Origin: Herbaspirillum sp. alder98
GTDB lineage: Bacteria; Pseudomonadota; Gammaproteobacteria; Burkholderiales; Burkholderiaceae_D
Length of the DNA: 64,000 nt
Reading direction: 5' to 3'
Assembly: GCF_020179755.1 (NCBI RefSeq)
Contig: NZ_JAIUCY010000004.1
Span: 186,001-250,000, forward strand
The position numbers and the translations under genes are program-made. Shown piece by piece: positions 17,241 through 25,334 of this stretch (position 1 is the first letter of the stretch; each line of letters starts with the position of its first letter). Under the pieces are notes generated by a model that saw only the letters and a program-made list of their open reading frames with translations, did no database searches and was not told the origin of the DNA.

Positions 17241-18701
17241 TCAGGGTGCCGGCGTCGCAGGATTGACAGAATTGTCCTGCCAGCCGCCACCCAGTGCCTT
17301 GTAGAGCGACACGGTCGCCTGCAGCCGTTGCAGCTTGATCTGGCCCAGCTGGTTCTGCGCCTCCGACAGCGCGCGCTGCGTGTCGAGCACCACCATCAGG
17401 TCTTCCGCTCCGGCCCGATACCGGATTTCGGACAACTCGAACGCAAAGCGGGCCTGGTCGACTTCGCCGGTCTTGAGGCGATAACGCTCTTCCAGGCTGC
17501 GAATCGCACCCAGCGCCTTTTCGACTTCCGACAATGAATTGATCACCCGCTGGCGATAGACCTGCACCAGTTCTTCCTTCTGGGCGATGGCGTAGTCGCG
17601 CTGGTTCTGCAACCGTCCGCCATCGAAGATCGGCGCAATCAGGCCGGCGCCGATGCTGGCGAACAGGTTGGGACCATCGAACAGCGACAGCAACGCGCTG
17701 CTCTGGGCGCCGGTCGACCCGGTCAGCGTGATACTGGGGAACAGCGCCGCCCGCGCCATGGCAACGTTGGCGCTGGCCGCTTCCAGGTTGGCCTCGGCAC
17801 GGCGGATGTCGGGCCGACGCGTCAATAGCTCGGACGGCAGGCCGGCCGAGATGCGCGGCATCTGGATGCGCTGCAAACCCTTCTCTTGCACCGCGAAATT
17901 CTGCGGCGGACGGCCCAGGAGGATCGCCAGCGCAGTCTGCGCATCCTGCTCTTGCTGTTGCAGGTCGGGAATCAGGGCACGCAGGTTGGCCAGGGCCGAG
18001 CGCTGGCGTGCCAGGTCCAGCGGTGACGCCGAACCGGCGCGGCTTTGCGCCTCGATCAGCTTGAGCACGCGCTCGGCGGTGCTGACGTTCTGACGCGCGA
18101 TCTCCAGCCGGTCGCGCAGCGACAGCACTTGCAGATAGGTCGACACCACGCCCGAGGTGACCGTCAGCGCGACCGTTTCGCGATCGTAGCGATTGGCGCG
18201 CAATGAGGCTTCGGCCGCATCGCGACCGGCGCGGTTCTTGCCCCAGAAGTCGATCTCGTAACTGACATCGAGGGTGGCGCCGGCGGTATTGCTGGCGGTG
18301 CCGCCGGAGATCGGCAGGTCGCGCGCGGCATTGATATTCAATCCGGCGCTGGGCAACAGTGGCGCGCCGGCCAGACGGGCCTGGGCTTCGGCCTGGCGTA
18401 CCCGCGAAAACGCGGCGGCAATCTCGAAGTTGTTTTGTTGGCTCTCGTCGACCAGAGCCGACAGCTCGCTGCTGCCGAACTGCTTCCACCAGTCCGAATC
18501 GGGCCATAACTGCTCGGCCTGGGCCGGGCCAGCGCCGGCAGCGCCAATGGTGTTGCGGCTCCAGTTGTCGGGCACCTCGATCTGCGGCGCTGCATCCTTC
18601 TCGACCTGGCGCGCAGCACAGCCTCCCAGCGCAACAGCGAGCGCCAGGACGATGGTCTTCAAAGCAAGTGATGGCGCGTGAGCCAAGCGGCGCTGGGTCA
18701 T
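17241..18701 (-). CDS. RND/MacAB-type outer-membrane efflux lipoprotein (NodT/OprM family)
   Basis: This TolC-like outer-membrane channel has 486 residues from the ATG at 18701 (MTQRRLAHAPSLAL). The signal peptide ends in a lipobox, LGGC, so the mature protein is acylated. Family motifs include DWWKQFGSSELSALVDE near the start, two OEP repeats with long coiled-coil stretches (RQNVSTAERVLKLIEAQ), RRPDIRRAEANL, SITLTGSTG, and PIFDGGRLQNQRDYA. It forms the exit duct of a tripartite pump. It follows the MacA-like adaptor gene by 80 bp in one operon. An upstream in-frame ATG at 18761 would put a charged, non-signal stretch before the lipoprotein signal, so I reject it. Confidence 0.93.
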   Translation of the reverse strand: MTQRRLAHAPSLALKTIVLALAVALGGCAARQVEKDAAPQIEVPDNWSRNTIGAAGAGPAQAEQLWPDSDWWKQFGSSELSALVDESQQNNFEIAAAFSRVRQAEAQARLAGAPLLPSAGLNINAARDLPISGGTASNTAGATLDVSYEIDFWGKNRAGRDAAEASLRANRYDRETVALTVTSGVVSTYLQVLSLRDRLEIARQNVSTAERVLKLIEAQSRAGSASPLDLARQRSALANLRALIPDLQQQEQDAQTALAILLGRPPQNFAVQEKGLQRIQMPRISAGLPSELLTRRPDIRRAEANLEAASANVAMARAALFPSITLTGSTGAQSSALLSLFDGPNLFASIGAGLIAPIFDGGRLQNQRDYAIAQKEELVQVYRQRVINSLSEVEKALGAIRSLEERYRLKTGEVDQARFAFELSEIRYRAGAEDLMVVLDTQRALSEAQNQLGQIKLQRLQATVSLYKALGGGWQDNSVNPATPAP

Positions 18702-18781
18702 AGGTCTGGTCTGATCAAAAACAATAACAGGTCGCGCCCATCCCCCGGGCGCCCCGGGCATTGTATAGGACGTCGAGCGGG

Positions 18782-20017
18782 CTAGCGCGACGCGGTCGAC
18801 GGCGCGCCGGCCGCGGTGGAGGCGCCGGCATTGGCGGGCAGCAACACCTGCTCGCCTTCTTTCAGGCCGGACAATACCTGGGCGTGTTCGCCGTCGCGAA
18901 TGCCGATCTTGATGCGCCGGGTTTCCAGCTTGCCGTTGGCCAGCACCACCTTGATCGGCTGGGTGCCATCCATGCCCGGCTTGGTCACCAGCGACTGGGG
19001 AATCGTCAAAGCCTGCTCGACCCGCGCCAGCACGAAATAGACATCGGCGCTCATGCCACTCATCAGCTCACGGCTGGGATTGGCCACATCGAACAGCACC
19101 GTATAGAAGGCTTTCTTGCCCTGCCGGCCCGAATCGTCGGTCGGCAACAGCATGATCTGGCGCAGCTTGCCGCTCCAGCGCTTGCCGGGAAAGCCCGGCG
19201 TGGTGAAATAGGCGGTCATGCCTTTTTGCAGGCGGGTCACGTCTTCTTCGGCCACCGGCACCTGCACGGTCATGCGCGACAGGTCGGCAATGCGCATCAG
19301 CACTTCCTGGTTGCCGCCGACCATCTGGCCTGCGCGTGCGTTGAGGGTCACGACGGTGCCGCCCATGGGAGCGTCAATGCGGGTCTGCTTCTGGATCGCC
19401 TCGTCTTCGCGGATGCCGGCTTCGGTCTGCTGGATCTGCGCATTGGTGGCGTCGACCTTGGCCGCCGCCGCATACATGTTCATGCGCGAGGACTCGTAGG
19501 ATTCTTCGCGGGTGGCGTTCTCGGCCTTCAACTGGGTCTGGCGCTGGAACTGCAACTGGGCAAAATCGAGCTGGGCATTTTGCCCTGCCAGTTCGGCCTT
19601 GAGCCGTGCCAGCTGCGCCCGATTGCTTTCGATGCGGCCGTTCTGCACCGCCGGCGACACCGTGACCAGGGCCTTGCCGGCCTTGACCGTTTCACCGATG
19701 GCGACATCGACATCGGCAATCTGGCCGGCCACCTTGGAGCCGACATCGACATAGGTCTGCACCACCACGTTGCCGGTCGCATTGACGACCTGCTCCAGGT
19801 CGGCCCGGCCCACGGCCACCGTCTCCAGCTTGACCGCCACTGGCGCCGGCGCCGGGGGCGGCGTGCGCTGGCGCCACAGCAACGCGCCACCGGCCACCAG
19901 CAACGCCACGACCATGCAGCCGGCCACCAGCGCCCGGCGCGCAGGCGCAGTGGTCGCAACGGTCGGTGTCGATGGTGGTTCGTGCTGCTCGCTCATGGTC
20001 GCCTGCCTGTCTTGCAT
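18782..20017 (-). CDS. Periplasmic adaptor of an efflux pump, MacA/HlyD family
   Basis: The 411-residue membrane fusion protein has an N-terminal anchor helix at about residues 30-47 (ALVAGCMVVALLVAGGALLW). A lipoyl half-motif (VGSKVAGQIADVDVAIGETVKAGKAL), a long alpha-helical hairpin of about 100 residues (IESNRAQLARLKAELAGQNAQ and following), the second lipoyl half (IDAPMGGTVVTLNARAGQMV) and a beta-barrel domain follow. This order matches MacA. MacA normally works with the ABC ATPase MacB, which is absent here: the next gene is already the outer-membrane channel. The inner-membrane motor must be encoded elsewhere, or the pair works with another pump. Confidence 0.9.
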   Translation of the reverse strand: MQDRQATMSEQHEPPSTPTVATTAPARRALVAGCMVVALLVAGGALLWRQRTPPPAPAPVAVKLETVAVGRADLEQVVNATGNVVVQTYVDVGSKVAGQIADVDVAIGETVKAGKALVTVSPAVQNGRIESNRAQLARLKAELAGQNAQLDFAQLQFQRQTQLKAENATREESYESSRMNMYAAAAKVDATNAQIQQTEAGIREDEAIQKQTRIDAPMGGTVVTLNARAGQMVGGNQEVLMRIADLSRMTVQVPVAEEDVTRLQKGMTAYFTTPGFPGKRWSGKLRQIMLLPTDDSGRQGKKAFYTVLFDVANPSRELMSGMSADVYFVLARVEQALTIPQSLVTKPGMDGTQPIKVVLANGKLETRRIKIGIRDGEHAQVLSGLKEGEQVLLPANAGASTAAGAPSTASR

Positions 20018-20095
20018 CTAGTGTTGCATCAAACGATGACGGCCGGAGTTCGGCCGGCCGTCATCGTGCGGTTGTTACGTCTTGCGTGCGCCTGC

Positions 20096-22723
20096 TCAGG
20101 CGGCCAGCGCCGGGGCGTCCGGGGCCGAGCCCAGTGCAGCACGCCATTGCGGGTGGACCTCGGGGGCGCCGCTCCAGACTGCCTGGTGCAGCTGCGACAG
20201 CAGTCCGGGTTCATCCAGCAAACTCATTTTCTGCTTCTCGTCGAGCGCGTCCGGACCTTCCCTGAGCGCCCGGCGCACCAGCTTGTCACGCAGATGCCGG
20301 GTCAACTGCGGCACCTGCGGATGGGCGTGGGCCGTGGCGCACACCAGGGCGTTGACGGCCGGGTCGACCACCGCTTCGACGAAGCCCGGTAACGCCGGCG
20401 TGGCGTTATGGTGGCGGATGGTCTCGCGCAACTCGAACGGTGGATCGGTCTCTTCGGGGATCTTGAAAAAGCCCATGCCACGGAAGGCACGTCCGAAGCC
20501 CACCCGCGACGACAGCACCGAGACCGGCACCGAAATGGCCAGCGAGCCGGCAATCGGCAGCAACCACCAGATGAACGAAGGATTGAGCCAGTACACCAGC
20601 GCGCCCCAGGCCAGGCCCACCACCGAATGCATGCCGTGACGACGTACCGCCTCGCCCCAGCCGGTTTCGTTGTCGGCCCGTGGCGGCGATTTCCAGCCGG
20701 CGTTCCAGCCCAGGAAAGCGCCCAGCACGAAGCGTGTATGAAACAGCATGCGCACCGGCGCCAGCACCATCGAGAACAGCAATTCGACGATCATGCTGGC
20801 GGTCAGCGCCAGCGCGCCACCAAAGCCGCGCGCGCCCTTCACCGCAAACAGCAGGACCGCCAGCACCTTGGGCAGGAACAGGATGGTGGCGGTGGCCGAG
20901 ACCAGCGCCAACGCCTTTTCCGGATGCCATTCGGGCCAGATCGGAAACATCTGGCGCGGCTCGACGAAGTATTGCGGATCGATCAGCGTGTGCGCCGCCA
21001 GCAGCAGCGTCGACAGCACCAGGAACAGCGCCCACAGCGGCGCCGAAACATAGGCCATCACCCCCGTGACGAACACCGCGCGATGCACCACATGCATGCC
21101 GCGCGCCAGGAACAGCCGGAAGTTCATCAGGTTGCCCTGGCACCAGCGGCGGTCGCGGCTCAGCTCGTCGAGCAGGTTGGGCGGCATTTCCTCGTAGCTG
21201 CCGTCGAGATCGTAGGCGATCCAGACCGACCAGCCGGCGCGGCGCATCAGCGATGCCTCGACGAAGTCGTGCGACATGATCGGCCCGGACAGGTTGCCCT
21301 TCCCGGGCAACGGCGCCAGCGCGCAATGCTTCATGAACGGCGCCAGCCGGATGATGGCGTTGTGCCCCCAGAAGTGCGACTCGCCCAGTTGCCAGTAATG
21401 CAGGCCGGCGGTAAACAACGGGCCGTATACACGGGTCGAGAACTGCTGGATGCGGGCATACAGCGTGTCGCGACCGGCAGCACGCGGCGCGGTCTGGATG
21501 ATGCCCGCACCGGGATGCTCTTCCATCAGGCGGGTCAGCTTGGTGAGGCATTCGCCGGTCATCACGCTGTCGGCATCCAGCACCACCATGTAGCGGTAGT
21601 TGCTGCCCCAGCGGCGGCAGAAGTCGTCCAGGTTGCCGCTCTTGCGCTTGACGCGACGGCGGCGGTGGCGATAGAAGATGCGGCCGAAACCACCGGTTTC
21701 CTGGCACAGCGTGGTCCAGGCCTGGACCTCGGCGGCGCAGATATCGGCTTCGTAGCTGTCGGACAGGATGAAGAAGTCGAAATGCTGCAACTGCCCGGTA
21801 CGCTCCAGCGATTCGTAGGTGGCGCGCAGGCCGGCCAGCACCCGCGCCACATCCTCGTTGCAGATTGGCATGACGATGGCGGTACGCGCCTCCGGTGCAA
21901 TGTCGAGCCTGCCGGATTTCTCATGCGAGATCAGGTATTCGTCGTCACCCCGCCTCAGCACCAGGAAGCCTGTCATGGCGGTCCAGAAGCCGGCCGACAC
22001 CCACAGGAACAGCAAGGCGAACAAGCCCAGCACCAGCATTTCGAGCGGCTTGGTGCCGTGATACGGCAGCACGTCGCTCATGAAATAGGTGGCCATCGCC
22101 GTTTGCAGCACCATCAGCACCAGCAAGGTAATGCGGCGCACGTTGCCGCTGCGCTGCCAGTAACCCTTTGGGTCCGGCGCATCGGAGTCGCCCAGGTCTT
22201 CGACATAGTGCGGTTCGTCGGCCACGGTCGGCTCAGGCGTGGCGGCCTGCGCCTTGTGACGACGCCAGCGGCGGGGCCGGCGTTCGAGACGTCGGTTTTC
22301 CTCGTCGACCCAGCGTGCGAAGGGATTGAGGTCGCCCCACGGACGCGGCACCATCGAGCGGCGCGCCAGCGGCGGGCCGACTTCGATACGCGGCTGGCCA
22401 CGTTCCTCGCCAACCGGCGGGACGTGATGCGACGATGCCGCACCGGCTGCGAACAGCAGCTGCAGCCGCGCCGCCACCGAGGCCTGGGCAGTGGTGGCGG
22501 TGTCGGGAGAATCGGTATTGGAATCGGAACCGGGGTCAGCCTGGCCGGCCTCGGCCAGCACACGGTGCAGGTCGGCCACCGGATCGCCCGAGCCCAGCGC
22601 GCCGACGCGCTCGCTCAGCTCACGCCGCTGCTCGGGCGACAACGGCAGACGGCCGAGGTAATCCTCGAGCGCCTGCGAAGCCGCCGATGTCTGCCTTAGT
22701 TGGGGGGTAATATGTAGCTCCAC
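20096..22723 (-). CDS. opgH: Osmoregulated periplasmic glucan glucosyltransferase
   Basis: OpgH (MdoH) builds and translocates the beta-1,2-linked glucan backbone across the inner membrane from UDP-glucose. The 875-residue protein has the long cytoplasmic N-terminus of the family and two membrane helices near residues 195-260. It also has a GT2 catalytic domain with DADSVMTGE and the DRRWCQGN form of the QxxRW motif, then a cluster of C-terminal helices. The start MELHITPQLRQ overlaps the opgG end by 28 bp, so the two are translationally coupled in the order opgG-opgH. Expression in this family is usually highest at low osmolarity. Nothing in the sequence looks broken. Confidence 0.96.
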   Translation of the reverse strand: MELHITPQLRQTSAASQALEDYLGRLPLSPEQRRELSERVGALGSGDPVADLHRVLAEAGQADPGSDSNTDSPDTATTAQASVAARLQLLFAAGAASSHHVPPVGEERGQPRIEVGPPLARRSMVPRPWGDLNPFARWVDEENRRLERRPRRWRRHKAQAATPEPTVADEPHYVEDLGDSDAPDPKGYWQRSGNVRRITLLVLMVLQTAMATYFMSDVLPYHGTKPLEMLVLGLFALLFLWVSAGFWTAMTGFLVLRRGDDEYLISHEKSGRLDIAPEARTAIVMPICNEDVARVLAGLRATYESLERTGQLQHFDFFILSDSYEADICAAEVQAWTTLCQETGGFGRIFYRHRRRRVKRKSGNLDDFCRRWGSNYRYMVVLDADSVMTGECLTKLTRLMEEHPGAGIIQTAPRAAGRDTLYARIQQFSTRVYGPLFTAGLHYWQLGESHFWGHNAIIRLAPFMKHCALAPLPGKGNLSGPIMSHDFVEASLMRRAGWSVWIAYDLDGSYEEMPPNLLDELSRDRRWCQGNLMNFRLFLARGMHVVHRAVFVTGVMAYVSAPLWALFLVLSTLLLAAHTLIDPQYFVEPRQMFPIWPEWHPEKALALVSATATILFLPKVLAVLLFAVKGARGFGGALALTASMIVELLFSMVLAPVRMLFHTRFVLGAFLGWNAGWKSPPRADNETGWGEAVRRHGMHSVVGLAWGALVYWLNPSFIWWLLPIAGSLAISVPVSVLSSRVGFGRAFRGMGFFKIPEETDPPFELRETIRHHNATPALPGFVEAVVDPAVNALVCATAHAHPQVPQLTRHLRDKLVRRALREGPDALDEKQKMSLLDEPGLLSQLHQAVWSGAPEVHPQWRAALGSAPDAPALAA

Positions 22724-24312
22724 GTTTCTGACAAGGTTGTGCCGCCGTTGCCATTGCGCAGGAACCCGCGCAGCTCGACCGGCTTGTTATCTTCTACCCG
22801 ACGCAGCTTGACCTCGATGCGCCAGCCGCCGGTGACTTCGTTCTTGCGGGTGGTGACGCTGGCAATCTTGCCATTGGCGTCGGCCTCGACCACACCCTCG
22901 ACGCGGGCGTTGGCGGCCAGCTTCTTGAGCGAACTGCCGTCGAAATCGACCGACAGCGCCAGGCCGTCATCCTGCTTGCCTTCCTGGCGCGGGCGGTAGC
23001 CGTGACCGTACAAGGTCTGCGTCACCCAGGCCAGCGGCGGCCGTTTTTCGCCCTCTTTCTGCCACAGCATGCGGTATTCCACATTCAACGGCTGGCCCGG
23101 CTTGGGCAGTGTGTTGGGAATCCAGTAGGCCACGATGTTGTCGTTGGTCTCGTCGGGCGTCGGGATCTGCACCAGCTCGACCCGCCCCGAACCCCACTTG
23201 CCCTTGGGTTCGATCCAGGCGCTCGGGCGCGACTGGTAGTTGTAGTCCAGATCCTGGTAATTGCCGAATTCGCGATCCCGTTGCATCAGGCCAAAGCCAA
23301 GCGGATTGTCGAACGAGAAGGAAGTCACCAGCAGGCGCTTCGGATTGACCAGCGGACGCCACAGCCATTCGCCGGTGCCAGACTGCATCGACAAGCCGTC
23401 GGAGTCATGCACCTCGGGACGGAAATCGTCAGCCGGCCCGGGCTGGTTCTCGCCAAACAGGAACATGCTCGTCAGCGGCGCAATCCCCAGCTTGGTCACA
23501 TTGCTGCGCAGGTAGATCTGGGCCTTGACGTCGATGGCGGTATCGGAGCCCGGCTTGAGCACGAAACGATAGGCGCCGGTGGCGCGTGGCGAATCAAGCA
23601 GCGCATAGACGACCAGCTCGCGGCTCTCGGCCGAGGGACGTTCCAGCCAGAACTCGGTGAAGCGCGGAAACTCTTCGCCCGAATACAGCGCGGTGTCAAT
23701 CGCCAGGCCCCGTGCGGACAGGCCATAGCCTTGTCCCTTGCCCATGGCGCGGAAATAACTGGCGCCGTGGAAGGTCAGCACGTCATCCTTGACCTTGGAA
23801 TTGTTGACCGGAAAACGAATCCGGAAACCGGCAAACCCGATATTGCGCAGGCTGCGCGGATCGACGCCTCGCACATTGCTGTAGTCGAACAGGGCCGGAT
23901 TGAAGCCGATCTCGCGCACGCTGTTGCCGATCACTTCATTGATCTTGACCGGGTCGTTGAAACCACCGCCCAGATGGATGAAGGTCAACTCGAACGGCAG
24001 TTTCTGGGCCCGCCAGTAGGACTTGTCGACGCGATAGCGCAACTGGTTCGACTGCTCATAGCTGAGCTCGCGCACGGCCTTGGGCACATCCTCGGAAGGT
24101 TTCTTGTACGACTTGCCGGCCAGCGCCTTGGCGCGTGCCGCGACCGAATTGAAGTCAAAGGCGAAGGCCGCAGGCTGCACCAGCAGCAGGCCGACCAGGG
24201 TGACCGGGACGGCCAGGCGGCGCCACCACGACGAGCGTGCCGGATGCGATGGAGCAGTTGCTATTAGGAGCCGCGGCGAAGTTGGGGACGACATTATTTT
24301 GTTGTCTGGCAT
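22696..24312 (-). CDS. opgG: Glucan biosynthesis protein G (periplasmic)
   Basis: OpgG (MdoG) is the periplasmic partner of OpgH in osmoregulated periplasmic glucan synthesis and is thought to act on branching or release. The 538-residue protein has a signal peptide at about 28-52 (WWRRLAVPVTLVGLLLVQPAAFA) after a short basic leader, then the typical start FDFNSVAARAKALAGKSY. Family motifs PSAWIEPKGKWGSGRVELVQIPT and DNIVAYWIP are intact. The start is ATG at 24312; a second ATG 18 bases later is possible. It is first in the opgGH operon, preceded by a 341-bp non-coding stretch. Length is close to the usual 510-540. Confidence 0.95.
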   Translation of the reverse strand: MPDNKIMSSPTSPRLLIATAPSHPARSSWWRRLAVPVTLVGLLLVQPAAFAFDFNSVAARAKALAGKSYKKPSEDVPKAVRELSYEQSNQLRYRVDKSYWRAQKLPFELTFIHLGGGFNDPVKINEVIGNSVREIGFNPALFDYSNVRGVDPRSLRNIGFAGFRIRFPVNNSKVKDDVLTFHGASYFRAMGKGQGYGLSARGLAIDTALYSGEEFPRFTEFWLERPSAESRELVVYALLDSPRATGAYRFVLKPGSDTAIDVKAQIYLRSNVTKLGIAPLTSMFLFGENQPGPADDFRPEVHDSDGLSMQSGTGEWLWRPLVNPKRLLVTSFSFDNPLGFGLMQRDREFGNYQDLDYNYQSRPSAWIEPKGKWGSGRVELVQIPTPDETNDNIVAYWIPNTLPKPGQPLNVEYRMLWQKEGEKRPPLAWVTQTLYGHGYRPRQEGKQDDGLALSVDFDGSSLKKLAANARVEGVVEADANGKIASVTTRKNEVTGGWRIEVKLRRVEDNKPVELRGFLRNGNGGTTLSETWSYILPPN

Positions 24313-24653
24313 GCAATTTTCTGATTGTTGAGCTTTCGACAGCGCCGTCTTTGGCGCACGCTGCTCGCGTTCGGCGCAGGTGCAAAAATGACGGCGAAGA
24401 CGGGGCAGCCGGAAAAGCAGGCGCTAGTTTAACCAAATGTTGCGCGAATTGTTCGCCGCAATGCGCGGATTCGGCATTACGACCAGTTCAGGGAGACCAA
24501 GATGCCCACCGGGCAATCGAACTAATTCTATGACGCAGTTCATCGTATAAGGGCGGCGAGAGCAAGGAAAGTTCCGTGCCGCAGCATCTCCTGTAACATT
24601 ACGGCTTTCGTCGCGCCCTCCCCGGCCGACGCCGTTCGAACGAAAGAAACCGC
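24313..24653. other. Intergenic region between opgG and folA (341 bp)
   Basis: This divergent control region contains no open frame with coding character and no tRNA-like fold that I can see. It should hold both promoters. I could not place a convincing -35/-10 pair for either gene. Confidence 0.5.
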
Positions 24654-25157
24654 ATGTCCTCGCTTAGCTCCGCCACGGATGGGCTCACCATCATCGTCGC
24701 CACCGACCGCAATAACGGTATCGGCATCAACAATACCCTGCCCTGGCGGCTGCCCGAAGACCTGGCGCACTTCAAGCGCACCACCTCGGGGCACGCCATC
24801 CTGATGGGCCGCAAGACCTTCGATTCGATCGGACGCCCGCTGCCCAATCGCCGCAACATCGTCATCACTCGCAATGCCGCATGGCAACAAGAGGGGGTTG
24901 AAGTCGCCTCGTCGCTGCCGGCGGCAGCCAACATGAGCGCCGGCGCCCCGGCCTTCATCATCGGCGGCGCGCAGATCTACGCCGAAGCGCTGCCGCTGGT
25001 GCGCCGGCTGATCATCACTCGCATCGATGCCAGCTTCGATTGCGACGCCTTCTTCCCGGCGCTGGCCCCGCATGAATGGCAGGAAACCGACCGCCAGCGG
25101 CATCATAGCGACAGCGGCGGATTCGACTACGCCTTTGTGACATACGAAAGACGTTGA
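24654..25157 (+). CDS. folA: Dihydrofolate reductase
   Basis: FolA reduces dihydrofolate to tetrahydrofolate with NADPH, supplying thymidylate synthesis. The 167-residue protein has the canonical motifs: IVATDRNNGIGINNTLPWRLPEDLAHFK, with the acidic active-site residue in LPED, then GRKTFDSIGRPLPNRRNIVITR with the NADPH-binding arginine pair, and IIGGAQIYAEALPL. The length is close to the Escherichia coli enzyme (159). The start at MSSLSSATDG places the first strand at the expected distance. It stands alone between opgGH and the decarboxylase gene; thyA is 17 kb upstream. Confidence 0.97.
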   Translation: MSSLSSATDGLTIIVATDRNNGIGINNTLPWRLPEDLAHFKRTTSGHAILMGRKTFDSIGRPLPNRRNIVITRNAAWQQEGVEVASSLPAAANMSAGAPAFIIGGAQIYAEALPLVRRLIITRIDASFDCDAFFPALAPHEWQETDRQRHHSDSGGFDYAFVTYERR

Positions 25158-25201
25158 AGCGGTCTCACATTTTGCCTGTTGTTTTTTCCGGTTTTTCTTT
25201 A

Positions 25202-25226
25202 ATATGCGCACCTCTTTTTCGCATAT
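25202..25226. repeat. Inverted repeat ATATGCG/CGCATAT between folA and the decarboxylase gene
   Basis: Two perfect 7-bp arms are separated by 11 bp (CACCTCTTTTT on the + strand). The repeat is 45 bp after folA and 108 bp before the decarboxylase start. It could end folA transcription or be an operator; the sequence alone does not decide. Confidence 0.4.
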
Positions 25227-25334
25227 CTGCGAAAATCCGCTTTCTTTTTACCTGCCCAGGCGCAGTTCCTCTTGACCCCTGAGCGCTCCCGGCCCGCCCC
25301 ATGGCGCATGGGCGCTCGAGCCCTGGAGAAATCC

